Part shown: one piece after another, positions 47,395-59,282 of the stretch
Numbering within the stretch: position 1 is the stretch's first letter
Layout: the number at the start of each line of letters is the position of its first letter
Assembly: GCF_040954835.1 (NCBI RefSeq)
Contig: NC_090699.1
Coordinates: 16,609,817-16,673,816, forward strand
Direction of reading: 5' to 3'
Length of the DNA: 64,000 nucleotides
DNA from: Lepisosteus oculatus
Lineage: Eukaryota > Chordata > Actinopteri > Semionotiformes > Lepisosteidae
Translations under genes and position numbers: made by a program
Notes under the pieces: model-generated
The model's database searches: none
The model's input: only the letters and a program-made list of their open reading frames with translations
What the model was told of the DNA's origin: nothing

Positions 47395-50300
47395 ATGGTT
47401 CTCTGTGTTAATCTGCTACTCCTCCTGTTCTCTGTCTCAAGATCAGGTAAAGTACAATTGTGATGAAATTCAGGAATCTCTTCTCAATCTGGTAAGCTTT
47501 CCACTCTTATCAGGAACAATATCTCATGCTAAATCATACAATGGTAGTGAACTGTGTTGCTTTACAGATATTGTCTGTAATCAGAGATATTGCTATGCTA
47601 CATCACCTTTATTCCATCTCAGTCACACAGGAGTTTTGTTACATCAGAAATCAATGGACCTTGTACTTAAATAAAATACAGTATACAGTATATACATGTG
47701 ATTTTCGCCAGAACTGTATACAGGTCCTATATGCTGCTAACCAAACTCTGAGAATGTCAGACAGCACTGTTAAAAGCATGATTTTTGCACACCAACAAGC
47801 TCACAGTATTACAATGGAAAAATAGATTTCTGCTAAATGATCTGTGAGCTGAAACATCTTGGTTAAAATAAGGACTTCATGGAAACTATTCCGGATACTG
47901 TACCTAAAGGACTACAACGAAGTTAGGAGTTGAAAGCTGAATTTTATGAGAAATGTTCCTTGCATGGATAATGTCAATAGTCCTGCATAGATTTTGTTTA
48001 CTTTGATTAAAGTAGTCCAACAATTACAAAAAAATCCTAATTAAAGTAGACCTAAATTAATGATCTGCGACATTTGCTGGCATTGTGACCTCACATCTGA
48101 TAAAAAAGGTCAGGGCTTAGGCACCTTGATACTCTACACTTCACCCCTTGTCTCTGATTGGTCTTAGTGTGTTTGTCTGTGTAGAAGTTGAAAACTCATG
48201 TCAACTGTGTCACGGACGTCCAAAGGGACTAACCGTGGGGAGCAGGAGAGCGAAAAAGACCCATATGTGTAGCGGCGAGACGGGAAAAAGGCCCGGGCTC
48301 ATAGTGCAAAGAGTTCAGGAATGACGTATAGAAACCTATGCCCTCAGGGAGCGGCCGTGGGGCGCCCTGGTGCTAGGCGGGTCTCAGGACATCCGAACGT
48401 CAATGCTGAGCGAGGACAGAGTGCAAGACCCGGAAATATATAGCCCAAGGGAAAGAGAGGGACAGGAAGGACAGCAGACCAGAAACTAGGGACAGGATAG
48501 AGAAGGAGCGCCCTCTGGCTGCAGAGGGTGTGACAAACTGCCTGTTCTCTTTCTTTCAGAGAAGTTTCAGGTTCATGGTCCAGCTGCTCCTGTTGTTGTG
48601 TCACCTAGTGAGGACAGTGTCCTGCCCTGTTACCTCTCACCAGACATCAATGCTGAGGACCTACAAATCAGGTGGTCTTTTGAGGGTTCTGCAGCTCCTG
48701 TGTGCCTGTACCAAAACCGCAGATATCACTCTGACACACAGAACCCAGATTACAGAGGAAGGACAGAGCTGTTCCTGGAGCAGCTCCCCAGGGGCAATGT
48801 GTCTCTAAAGCTGACAGATGTGAAGCTCTCTGATCATGGACAGTATAAGTGTCTGGTGGAATCTGTGAAACATTATGGCGACACTCTTATCGACCTGGTC
48901 GTCAGAAGTGAGTGTTCTATTTTACAGTAAAAGCTTTGTTAACCAGCAGCATAAAAAGCATAACAGCTTCCAGCACTATAAAATTATCTGTGATAACCAA
49001 TTATTCAGTTGAGTTCACATTATCTCTATTTATTTATTATTTCTATTAATGACAGCAGAATACGTATTATAATTTTACTGTTTTAATTGATATAATACAT
49101 GTTTTAAGTTATTATCCTATATGTCTTTTATGAATCCATGAGGTCTAATACTAAGTCTGTGGGCTGTAGGTGGAAAGAGATTACAGACCACACAGTTCTG
49201 CTCCAGTTCAGCGAGTTTCTCTTGGAATTCAGCCCGTTGGTTGGATCAGTAGAATAGCTTAAGGGACCTAACACGCTGCAGTGCTATCGTGGTAAATAAC
49301 AGTCTGGAGTGATTAAGGGACAAGGGGACCTGTCTCTCATTAATTTTACATGAAGCCTGCAGGCCACAGGTGTTCCAACACTGGAAACAGTGGAATGATG
49401 ACAAAACATTTATTGTCACAAAAATAAATCTGAATATCAAGTTGGCAGTGTATCAAGTTGTTTTCCTTATTGGCAGCTGTTTCAGTGTCTCTCCACTCCC
49501 CTGGAGGAGGTCAGACCCAGCTGCTGTGCAGGTCAGAGGGCTGGTTCCCTTCACCTGCAGTGATCTGGACAGACAGGGATGGACATGATGTGACCTCACT
49601 GTCCAGCACCACAGTGGAGAGGGACAGTCAAGGGCACCTCAGTGTCAGCAACTACATCCCAGTCCAGCAGGAGTCCAACATCTTCTCCTGTCTGGTCAGA
49701 AGCACACAGCCCAAGGGAGACTGGGAATCTCAGATCCACATATCCAGTGAGTACGGAATATGTTCTTGACAATTTTCATTTTTGTGTTTGCTTTAGTTGA
49801 ACTACAAGTTGTTCTGCAATGACTAGACAATTCTGCCAAGATTATCACACTTGAACCACCCATTGATCTTGGCGAAGTGCTGACACTCATGGTCTTTCAG
49901 ATAATGGTCTATTATTGATAAATCGTGCTAAGCTATAAGGTCTTATCTAGTTACAAAAAGTTGGCCAAAAGAGACTGCTTCAGTCCAATGGATACCTTAA
50001 AATACTTAAAACCTAGGTTCAGTTTCCTTAGACTAGATCATTATCCAGATCAGTCTGCCACCTTATCTTTTACTGTAAGTGGTATGTATTTCCTCTATTA
50101 TATGGTTTTGGACCTGCTCCATGATTCTAGCTATGTCAAATTGTTAAACTAGTCTAAACCTATTCTGTTATTACCCAAATAAGATTGAATAAATATGAAA
50201 CAAGTATAGCTACAGGTATTTACAAGTCACATTCAAATCCCTTACCCGGAACATTATCCAGGCTATGGCTACCATTTGTTCGACCAAAATGACAAGATCA

Positions 50301-53300
50301 TGGTCTAGGTGTCCGTTCCTGTGGCATAATATTCCTGCGCTGTTTTCCAGGAGACTTTTTCCCTGGACCCTCTGGGTGGATGGTGGCTCTCTGTGTAACA
50401 GCAGCTGTGATTGTAGTAGCATCTGTACTTCTGGTGATCCAGTGGAAAAGAATGGACAGTATGTGGTCATTATATACATAATTGTCTGTGCTAGGATATG
50501 AGGAGAACAAGACAACCTACTCTTGAGTATGTTGCATCAGAATCAGGGTACAAATGCGTTGTGAAAACTGTAGATCCCAGGCAATTATTTGAAAATGGGC
50601 TGTTGTGGGATGTGTTTCTATCAAACACAACCAGTACCGACCCCGATCAGTTTCCTTCCAGAACCAGCCCCTCCAGTATTACAGCACCTCTCTCTCTTCA
50701 GATGAGTCTCATTGCGAACTTTATCCAGTACAGGTGAGACCGTCTGAAGTCCCTAAGGAGTTGTCCTATCACATCTATAGGCAAGAAAGAATTCAGTACA
50801 TGAAATCAGAGTTAGAAATGGAAACATCAGGTTTTATGTTTAATTGTCCAAAGAGGAGCCTCTATCAATGTTACTAACATCACTGTCTGTTTCTTATAGA
50901 GGAGAGGCACTGAGGGAATCAGAATTTTATTTTATGAGTGTGACTCTTTAAAAGCCAGTGTTGTATCAGTGTTACGGACTCTGTTTCTTACAGATCTGGA
51001 TACATTGTTGGAATCTGAATTATGTTATATTAATGCACTAAATGGTAAGTATATTAGTGTGATTGTATTAGTTGTTCTGCAGGAATTTATTAATAAATAT
51101 TAATACAGTTGTCAAATTAAGGAAAATATAAGTATTGCAAGCATTTGTTTATTTTGAATACACATTGAAAGCAATAATAATTTAATAATGAGATTATAGT
51201 AAATGTAATATTGTTATATTTTATTATTGTAATTATGTATGGATTTATGTAATGGTGCTTTATTGTCTTATTAATGTCTTATTACAGGAATTCCTCTCAT
51301 TAAAGCTGAAATTGGTAAGAACTTCAAATAGGATTAGCTGCAGTTTATTGAACATTTGTAGTCAGTTTTCAAAAGGCAGTGACCCACACTACAGTATGTT
51401 GAAAACACAGTAATATACTGGGATTTATTTAAATAGAGCTTATCTGCCACATATTACATTACTACTATAATAAACAATATCTGGATTAATTCTCTGATCA
51501 GGTGAGCCAGCATTGTGATGTGACGATTAGAATGGTTTCAAGTGTCACTCCTTCTGTGTGAGAAGTTAGACTTCACAGAACACAGAAAGTCAGGGACAAT
51601 GATGATGATGAACAACGATGCCACCTAACTGTTTTTTATATTTCAATTTCACACTGTTCTTTCTGTGTTTCTGTCTCCTTTATTGTCAATGGCCAAAATC
51701 AGGAGTTACATGGCCTGTGTACTGCAGAAGAGCTAAATAGTTCAGTGTTGAAAGTTTCAGCAGTGTGAATGAACAGCAACAGTGAACAGAGACCAGAAGA
51801 CATTGAAGTTTAAATTTCCCATTTTAACACTGGTCACCTTCGGCACCCTGTTTGTTCACAGTCAGGCTGCTTCATTTGACTTAGTTCAGGTGTTCAGGCA
51901 TTCAGTGACCTGGGCATTTTTATTGCTGGCCTAGTGTGAGCATGTGTTCATCATGGAGTGTGACAGGTCATCTCTCACTTTCCAGCTATTGTCCAGAGAA
52001 TAGTCCGGTGGTCCAGTGAGGACACCTCAGTTTTCAGTCAGCAATACTGGGTACTGGTCACTCAGGCAGTGTGAGAGCAGCCGTAACTGTCACTCGTGTG
52101 AATGATTAATGAAAATAACTGTATAAATGATGTTTTTTTAATTATGAAATATTTTTCATTGCTATGGACAGTAGACTGCTTACTTCTCTCTCGCAATGGC
52201 TCATGGACCAAATACCCAGGGTGTCCTGTGATTTGTCAATCTTATATTCAGAGACACCAGTCTTACAGTCACTGCTCTACATAATAAATGAGACCGTGAT
52301 CCCCACTGCAGTGGAGACAGTGGAATCCTGAAATTAACTACAAATTAGTATAAACTTCAGTATAAAATAAGGTGACGATAAATGTGACTATTATAAAATG
52401 AAATTCCTCTTCTATCTCTTCAGATGCTGTGAAGCAAGCTCCTCTCCTTAAATCACGTATGCCTACAGTGTAAAAATCTGCCGACTGAGAGCACCAACTG
52501 TACTGACATATTATTCCCAGTGTGGAGACCAGCACTTGTTTGTGACTAACAGTGTCTGTATTTCTGTGTTCAGTGTGTGTCTGTATCTCTGTGTTCCAGT
52601 GTGTGTCTGTGACTAACAGTGTCTGTATCTCTGTGTTCAGTGTGTGTCTGTGATTAACAGTGTCTGTATCTGTGTTCCAGTGTGTGTCTGTGACTAACAG
52701 TGTCTGTATCTGTGTTCCATGTGTGTATGTGACTAACAGTGTCTGTATCTCTGTGTTCCAGTGTGTGTCTGTGATAAAAGTGTGCGTATCTCTGTGTTCA
52801 GTGTGTGTCTGTGATTAACAGTGACTGTATCTGTGTTCCAGTGTGTGTCTGTGATTAACAGTGTCTGTATCTCTGTGTCCCAGTGTGTGTCTGTGACTAA
52901 CAGTGTCTGTATCTCTGTGTTTAGTGTGTCTGTGACTAACAGTGTCTGTATCTCTGTGTTCAGTGTGCATCTGTGACTAACAGTGTCTGTATCTCTGTGT
53001 TCAGTGTGCATCTGTGACTAACAGTGTTGTATCTCTGTGTTCCAGTGTGTGTCTGTGACTAACAGTGTTGTATCTCTGTGTTCCAGTGTGTGTCTGTGAC
53101 TAACAGTGTCTGTATCTCTATTCCAGTGTGTGTCTGTGACTAACAGTATCTGTATCTCTGTGTTCAGTGTGTGTCTGTGACTAACAGTGTCTGTATCTCT
53201 GTGTTCAGTGTGTGTCTGTGATTAACAGTGTTGTATCTCTGTGTTCCAGTGTGTGTCTGTGACTAACAGTGTCTGTATCTCTATTCCAGTGTGTGTCTGT

Positions 53301-55573
53301 GACTAACAGTATCTGTATCTCTGTGTTCCAGTGTGCGTCTGTGACTAACAGTGTCTGTATTTCTGTGTTCAGTGTGTCTGTGACTAACAGTGTCTTTTTC
53401 TCTGTGTTCAGTGTGTCTGTGATTAACAGTGTCTGTATCTCTGTGTTCAGTGTGTCTGTGACTAAAAGTGTCTGTATCTCTGTGTCCCAGTGTGTGTCTC
53501 TGACTAACAGTGTCTGTATCTCTGTGTTCAGTGTGTGTCTCTGACTAACAGTGTCTGTATCTCTGTGTTCAGTGTGTATGTGACTAACAGTGTCTGTATC
53601 TCTGTGTTCCAGTGTGCGTCTGTGACTAACAGTGTCTGTATTTCTGTGTTCAGTGTGTATGTGACTAACAGTGTCTGTATCTCTGTGTTCAGTGTGTGTC
53701 TGTGATTAATAGTGTCTGTATCTCTGTGTTCAGTGTGTCTGTGATTAACAGTGTCTGTATCTCTGTGTTCCAGAATGGCAGTTGCTGTGCAGTGCTGCAG
53801 GTAGGGCTGTCAATACTATGCTGCTGTTTCAATGCTTTAAAACAGTGTTGGGTCATTGAGGGCAGTTAAAGAAAGTCTCATAGTGTGAAATTGAAATTCG
53901 GAATCATCATTCCTGATGTATAAACAGCAGTAGCCATACTACACTCTCATGTTTCTGTATAATTCTACAAGAAATATCCTAGGAGAACAGATCAATCATG
54001 ATTGTAGGGAGAGAATTTCTGTCTCCATCCTTTATTTCAGTCTAATGGCCTGTAGATTGCCTAAAAGGGTTGGTATCGTTGAAAACTAAATTCCTAAGGC
54101 CATGTGCTGCAGTTGATCATACCTCATACCCTCATGGAGATCTACAGAACCAGAGACCCTAGAAGACAGTTTCTAACTGCTGTGGAATTTTCTTAATTCT
54201 CTTCTAAAATGTTTAAGCAAAAAAGTAAACGTAATCTCTTCTTTAGCTTGCTAGTTCAAGATTTATCTAAAAAATACAAAAAGCATCAACAATAAATGCA
54301 CAAAGGACATTATATCATCTATCACTGATTAAACCCACTTCTTCAGGTTTTACTGGATCAATTTTAATTGGATTGCACATCTTTATTGCTTATACCAACC
54401 AAATTGCCTGCAGCCATATCACTCTGCAATTCACAACTAGTAACCCACTGAGCCTAAGCAGGTGTGAGCCTGGTCAATACCTGGATGGGAGACCTTCTGG
54501 GAAAAACTAACGTTGCTGCTGGAAGAGGTGTTAGTGGGGCCAGCAGGGGGTGCTCGCCCTGCTGTCCATGTGGGTCTTAATGTCCCAGTATAGTGACAGG
54601 GACGCCATGCTGTAAAAAAAAGGTGCCATCCTTCAGATGAGATGTAAAACTGAGGTCCTGACTCTCTGTGGTCAAAAATGCCAGGGTGTTACTTGAAAAG
54701 AGTAGGAGTGTAGTCCTGGCCAAATTTCCCATTGGCCTTTATCAATCATGGCCTCCTGATAATCCCCATCTATAAATTGGCTTTATCAATCTGTTCTCCT
54801 CCCCACTAATAGTTGATGTGTGATGAGTGTTCTGGTGCACTATGGCTGCTGTCACATCATCCAGGTGGGGCTGCATACTGGTGGAGGAGGAGAGTCCCCA
54901 TTACCTGTAAAGCACTTTGAGTGTAGTGTCCAGAAAAGTGCTATGTAAGTGTTTTAAAGAAAATACATTTCTGTTCTTCCTAAATTTCTGTCCTTCTGAT
55001 GTGTCCTGTTTTACTCCCACAGCTGATGTGACTTTGGACCCTGATACAGCTCGGTATTTCACCCTGTCTGAGAATGGGAAGAGAGTTAGATCAGCAGAGG
55101 TGACAAAACTCCCCAACAGTCCATTGAGATTTAACTCCTGTGTCCTGAGCAGGGAGGGCTTCACCTCTGGAAGACACTACTGGGACGTGGAGGTGAACGA
55201 CCGCTGGATAATTGGAGTGACAAGAGCATCTGCTGAGAGAAAAGGACTGATTATCATCTCTCCCTGCTGGGGTTACTGGTGTCTGTACTCTGATTCTTCT
55301 GCTTTCTTTGCTCTCACTGACCCTGAGACCCGTCTCCCCCTCAATCTGCAACCCAGGAGGGTGGGAGTGTGTGTGGATATCGAGGAGAAGAAGGTCTCCT
55401 TTTACACAGTGGAGTCCAGAACACATATCTACACTTTCACTGACATGGAGTTCAGTGAGCTAGACAAAATCTATCCTGTCTTCTGGACCCATGATAAGTT
55501 TAATGACCTTGTGCTGCAGCCTCCTAGCAGAAGTGAAGATGAAACACATCCATTACTCATTAGCACAGGCTGA
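47395..55573 (+). CDS. Butyrophilin-like receptor (IgV-IgC-TM-PRY/SPRY), 488 aa, complete
   Basis: Nine exons: 47395-47446, 48560-48907, 49477-49746, 50351-50458, 50994-51044, 51288-51314, 52424-52456, 53774-53800, 55023-55573. All junctions are phase 1 and sum to 489 codons. A 17-residue signal peptide (MVLCVNLLLLLFSVSRS) leads to an IgV domain (Cys41-Cys115, motif DHGQYKC, one NVS glycosylation site). A second Ig-like domain follows (Cys151-Cys205, SEGWFPSP). A TM helix lies at about 233-254 (GWMVALCVTAAVIVVASVLL). Four small exons (51, 27, 33, 27 nt) carry the short linker typical of butyrophilins. The tail is a full PRY-SPRY (VTLDPDTARYFTLSENGK, GFTSGRHYWDVEV, VGVCVDIEEKKVSFYTVE). Butyrophilins and their fish relatives are T-cell-regulating or ligand-sensing membrane proteins; the SPRY side is cytoplasmic. 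The small exons are called from splice sites and phase, so they are less certain than the domain exons. Confidence 0.88.
48208..48535. mobile_element. Solo-LTR-like fossil in the butyrophilin intron 1
   Basis: A GC-rich 328-base block with ends TGTCAC and GTGACA, flanked on both sides by the 5-base direct repeat AACTG (48203-48207 and 48536-48540). TG...CA ends plus a 5-base target duplication mark a solo LTR; the family is not identified. It ends about 25 bases before the IgV exon, close to its polypyrimidine tract. The intact target duplication suggests it is fairly young. Confidence 0.65.
52540..53770 (+). repeat. Minisatellite, about 40-bp unit, about 30 copies, each with a splice-acceptor-like CAG
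   Basis: The unit is 'tgtgtgtctgtgactaacag' then 'tgtctgtatctctgtgttcc' and 'ag', with variants (ttcag for ttccag, gattaac for gactaac). It fills most of the intron before the 27-nt exon at 53774. The last unit's 'ctctgtgttccag' is itself the acceptor of that exon. Open frames over it (52733-53011 minus, 53269-53544 plus) are repeat-driven. Confidence 0.92.
54411..54955 (+). repeat. 5S-headed SINE, most complete copy
   Basis: The head 'gcctgcagccatatcactct', 'gagcctaagcaggtgtgagc', 'tggatgggagaccttctggg' follows 5S rRNA from its 5' end through the C-box region. The middle and tail run to 'cagaaaagtgctatgtaagt'. The likeness to 5S rRNA includes the internal pol III promoter region. It lies about 70 bases before the SPRY exon at 55023. 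Confidence 0.85.
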
Positions 55574-55754
55574 CTCATTCACAGCTCAATATAAATCTCA
55601 ATATAAATATTATTAACTTTCATTGGTGTTATTGTTTTCTGATGTCCATGTGTGGGGGGTGATGGGGGACAGGTCTCTCACAACTGACTGATTGAGGGAC
55701 CATACTGTATGCATGATGTCTTCATCATTCTGGACAGTTTGACAGCACAAATTA

Positions 55755-55760
55755 AATAAA
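55755..55760 (+). terminator. Polyadenylation signal of the butyrophilin-like gene
   Basis: AATAAA in 'aaattaaataaagaattaat' about 180 bases after the stop codon; the first canonical signal in the 3' flank. Confidence 0.55.
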
Positions 55761-56094
55761 GAATTAATGACTTATAATAGATCCGAGTAGAGATTACATA
55801 CCTTATGCAGAGGACATTTAGTGAAGCTTACCTGGCTGAGGGAAACATTGGCAGCCTTGGTAAAGGATTGAAAAACACCAATCCAGAATTCCAAACACTG
55901 AACTAAGAGCAAGTCAGTTCAACTGTGGATTCTCTGGAACTGAGTACATGTGTACAACAAATTACAGGGCAAGTAAGACACTTGTATGAATAAGTGAGTT
56001 TGGATGCGGTGCTTGAGAAGCATCTTTGCTGAAGATGCCAGAACACAGGCCATCATCCAAAAGATTTTGTTTCTTCCTGTTAGCTGCATGAGAG

Positions 56095-56180
56095 ATTTAC
56101 AACAAAGGTGTGACTACATTAAGCTGCTGTTGCACTGCCATTTCCCTCACGGGGTCAATAAAGTATCTATCTATCTATTG
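56095..56180 (+). mobile_element. RTE/Rex3-type LINE 3' tail
   Basis: 'gccatttccctcacggggtc' then 'aataaagtatctatctatct': the end typical of fish RTE-clade LINEs with a (TCTA)n tail. Only the last 80-90 bases are present. Confidence 0.6.
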
Positions 56181-57121
56181 TAGCAGTTTTAGCATTTGTG
56201 GTGATCCAGTGGAAAACAATGAACAGTATGTGGTCATTATACTGTATGTGTAGCTGCATGTCTGTGTTAGGATGGGCTTATAATACCACTATATGACAAG
56301 GTTATGTAGAGCACATGATACTCTTAATAACGGTGTCAGTGTGCAGACACTGTGAAGAACAGTAGATCCGAGGAGATCATCATCTCAGAATGGGCTGTGT
56401 TTATATTCTTCAGAAGCAGTCACGGACCACAACAGCTGTTCATGCAGATAACATCTCCAGTGTTAAAGCATCTCTCTCTCTTCAGATGAGTTTCACTGTG
56501 TGTTTTTATCCAGTGGAAATCTGTCATTCTGTGGTCCCTCGGGTGTTTTTTAATCAATATCTATGGTCAATAGTGAACATCTGATCTTTTCCTCTGTGAT
56601 GGAAACTCACAGCAGCCCACTCATCCAGGATCTTCGTGATGGGCTCCTTCCAGATTCTTTCTCCCTGGAGAACAGTGTATTCATAGTTATTTTGCACAAG
56701 CACAGTGTGTTCAGTCAGCCCTTAAAAACTGTGGGATAATCTCATTGTAAGTTTGACACAGTTCATCAGTAACAACGTTTTCTCAGTTTCTCTTTCATAC
56801 TTCCTAGTTCTAAAAAGATTCTAAAATGATTTATTTTAAATTTTCCAAGTGTTTACAATCATGTTTCCATGTTTCTGCAATCCCAATACAATGATGAACA
56901 AACATTGATTGAGAAACATAATTTACTTCTCTCTCACCACCTTGATTTATTGGAAACAATTCAATACTGAAAACAGTGGGGACAAACATTGAGGGCCAAG
57001 CACAATAAAACATTCTCCACTGTATCCTATCACACTGCACTGGATCTGTGTACATATAACAGTATCAGTGTTAGTGAATGTGTGTTTCTTGCAGAGGAAG
57101 TGTCACTGTGGATATTAAAAG
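56180..57121 (+). pseudogene. Degenerate butyrophilin-like exons (tandem duplicate)
   Basis: 'ttgtggtgatccagtggaaa' and 'acagtatgtggtcattatac' (56195-56245) repeat the end of the TM exon and its donor at 50430-50475. 'gcatctctctctcttcagat' and 'gagtttcactgtg' (about 56468-56500) match 50682-50720. A 27-nt exon-like piece with good sites lies at 57095-57121 (tttcttgcag, GGAAGTGTCACTGTGG, gtaaga), the size of the heptad exons of the upstream gene. The Ig exons and a plus-strand SPRY are missing. It is probably what is left of a duplicated copy. Confidence 0.55.
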
Positions 57122-58429
57122 GTAAGAAATTGATAGAATACTTTAAAATTTAGAAATTTCTGAATCTATTCTATTGCAATGTTACGCTCCCAAAAGCTTA
57201 TGATTATTTCTAAACTTCCTCTTAAATAGCAAGACAGTTTCCAAATTAACATCACACTTGTGGTCATTTTGTCACCATTAAGACACAGTGGAAATGTGTG
57301 ACATTTCCGTATTATTCTCGGCCATGTCTATATATACTATAATGGATAAGAAGTTAGGAGTTGTTTAAAATACAACAGGGGAGCAAGCAATAATAATGGA
57401 CCAAGTGAAAACAGATTTTGGTTTTCCTCCTTTTGTTGGAGATGAAACACATGAAAGAGATCATTGTCAACATTAAAACCTGGGCAGAAAACAGCACGTA
57501 AATAAGAACTTGTTTAGACTGAAGGCCAGGAAAGAGGAGCCGATACTCCTGGACCAAGACTGTGAAATGTCTTTACTGTGAGAGACAGCAACTGCAAACT
57601 GCCAGACGAGCAGTAACTGAGAAGTGCTGAGAGAGAGAAATGTTCATTCCCCTCCTTTCTTGATTTAGTATTCCTTCCCCTTACCAGGAACCTACATCAC
57701 TTTTAAACTATGAGCTTTGGTTTTCATGGAACCTACAATATGCTTTACACAGATTGGTCACAATATATGTGTATTACACAACTGGTTACCCAACTATATC
57801 TATACATTGTACTGGAGTGCTTCAAAGATCTGTGTTCTGCATACATTTAGATACCCATGTTGTCTAACCCCATAGCACTTTTATTGCATTCGTCTTTAAT
57901 TACATTTAAAATAGCTATGTGATATTACATTATAGAAATCTTAGTGTTTGATGTGATGAGAAGATCAGGTGTTGCCTAAGAAAAGAATAATCCATCTGGC
58001 AGTGAACTCTGGTTTTCCAACACTTTCTACTTTCTCAGGAAAATACCTTCCTTCTTTCTGAAGTCATGCTGTAGCTGTCGGGGTGTGCGCTACAGTACGA
58101 CTTCATTAAAGTGTTCAAGAAGCTGTCGTTTTGTGCGGCCTTTTTTCTACAAACTGAAAGATGACAGATGACAGATGAAAAATCAAAACTCGAACGTTTT
58201 GCTGCATACAGATGTTCAGAATGAACTGTTAAACATGAACTAGAGGACACAAGTGGAAACTCTGTGGAAGTGCATTCAAAACCCACAGCAGGGTCATTTC
58301 TTTAAACAAAGGGTTCCAGGGGTGTAGAAACAGCTGTCCAGCCATGTTGTCGAAGTCAATACTTTAATGGCTGAAGTAGATCCTACTAACATTTTGAGCT
58401 GATTCTCTTACGTAAGTATAAAAGCACCC

Positions 58430-59035
58430 AGAACGATGATTGATGACTGTGGATTACAGGATAGCTATATTGAAACCACAGCTAGTGTTGGGGTGAGCAT
58501 TCCCACATGACGTAGACATTTTTTACACTCAGTGCTGGATTTGGGGTCCCAAGGGAGCTTTAGGATGAGTGATAATTTGCTCCTATCAAAAGATCTAAGA
58601 AAACCTTTTCTACTGAGGAAACTCTCTTACGTATGTCATTTAATGTGCAACTACTGTAGATGTACAGCTGCAGTCAACATTTAATGGTTCTTGAAACCCA
58701 AATCCTACACTGGAGAGAAATACATGCTAATTTCAATACTTTTCAGCAGATCGAAAATGTGCCTACAGTAGACCCATTATGGAAGTAGATACATTTCCAA
58801 GAGCTTTTTTCAGTGTTCTTGATTGTATTATACTGACATTTTTTGGTTTGAGGAACATTTTCAAATCTGATGACTGGAGGGCATCGGAGACAGATTGCAG
58901 GACTGCTTTGTTGAAACCCCAGCTAGGGTTAGGGTTAACATTCCCACACGACTTACACTTTTAACACTCAGTGCTGGACTTGGGGTCCCAAGAGAACTTT
59001 AGAATGAGTGATAGTTTGCTCCTACAAAAACTCCA
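58430..59035 (+). repeat. Direct repeat pair, about 130 bp each, about 440 bp apart
   Basis: 'gaaaccacagctagtgttgg', 'attcccacatgacgtagaca', 'cactcagtgctggatttggg', 'atgagtgataatttgctcct' (58468-58590) recur as 'gaaaccccagctagggttag', 'attcccacacgacttacact', 'cactcagtgctggacttggg', 'atgagtgatagtttgctcct' (58912-59025). A local tandem duplication of intergenic DNA. No coding signal. Confidence 0.75.
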
Positions 59036-59110
59036 AATATTCCCTCCGCTCTCAGTGTCCATGATCAGACAACACAACACAGAGCAGTACTGTTTCATTA
59101 TTAGTCATTC

Positions 59111-59116
59111 TTTATT
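59111..59116 (-). terminator. Polyadenylation signal of the minus-strand butyrophilin-like gene
   Basis: TTTATT on the plus strand (AATAAA on the minus), about 170 bases beyond the stop codon at 59283. Well placed. Confidence 0.6.
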
Positions 59117-59282
59117 GAAATGATGATGTTCACAATCTACAGTGTTGAAAACAATCCTGGTACGGACGTTTTCTGCAGTCCTATCCCACCCATCACCCCT
59201 ACACCAGAAAACAATAACAGTGATAAAACGTATTAATATTGAGACATACAGTAGCTGTTAGTGATGAGTTCGTAAGATTTGT

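Noticed and set aside
53269-53544. 91-codon plus and 92-codon minus open frames in the 52.5-53.8 kb array
   Set aside because: Both are produced by the 40-bp tandem unit inside an intron.
54411-54530. Functional 5S rRNA gene
   Set aside because: The 5S-like part is diverged, has no T-run terminator at the right place and runs straight into SINE sequence.
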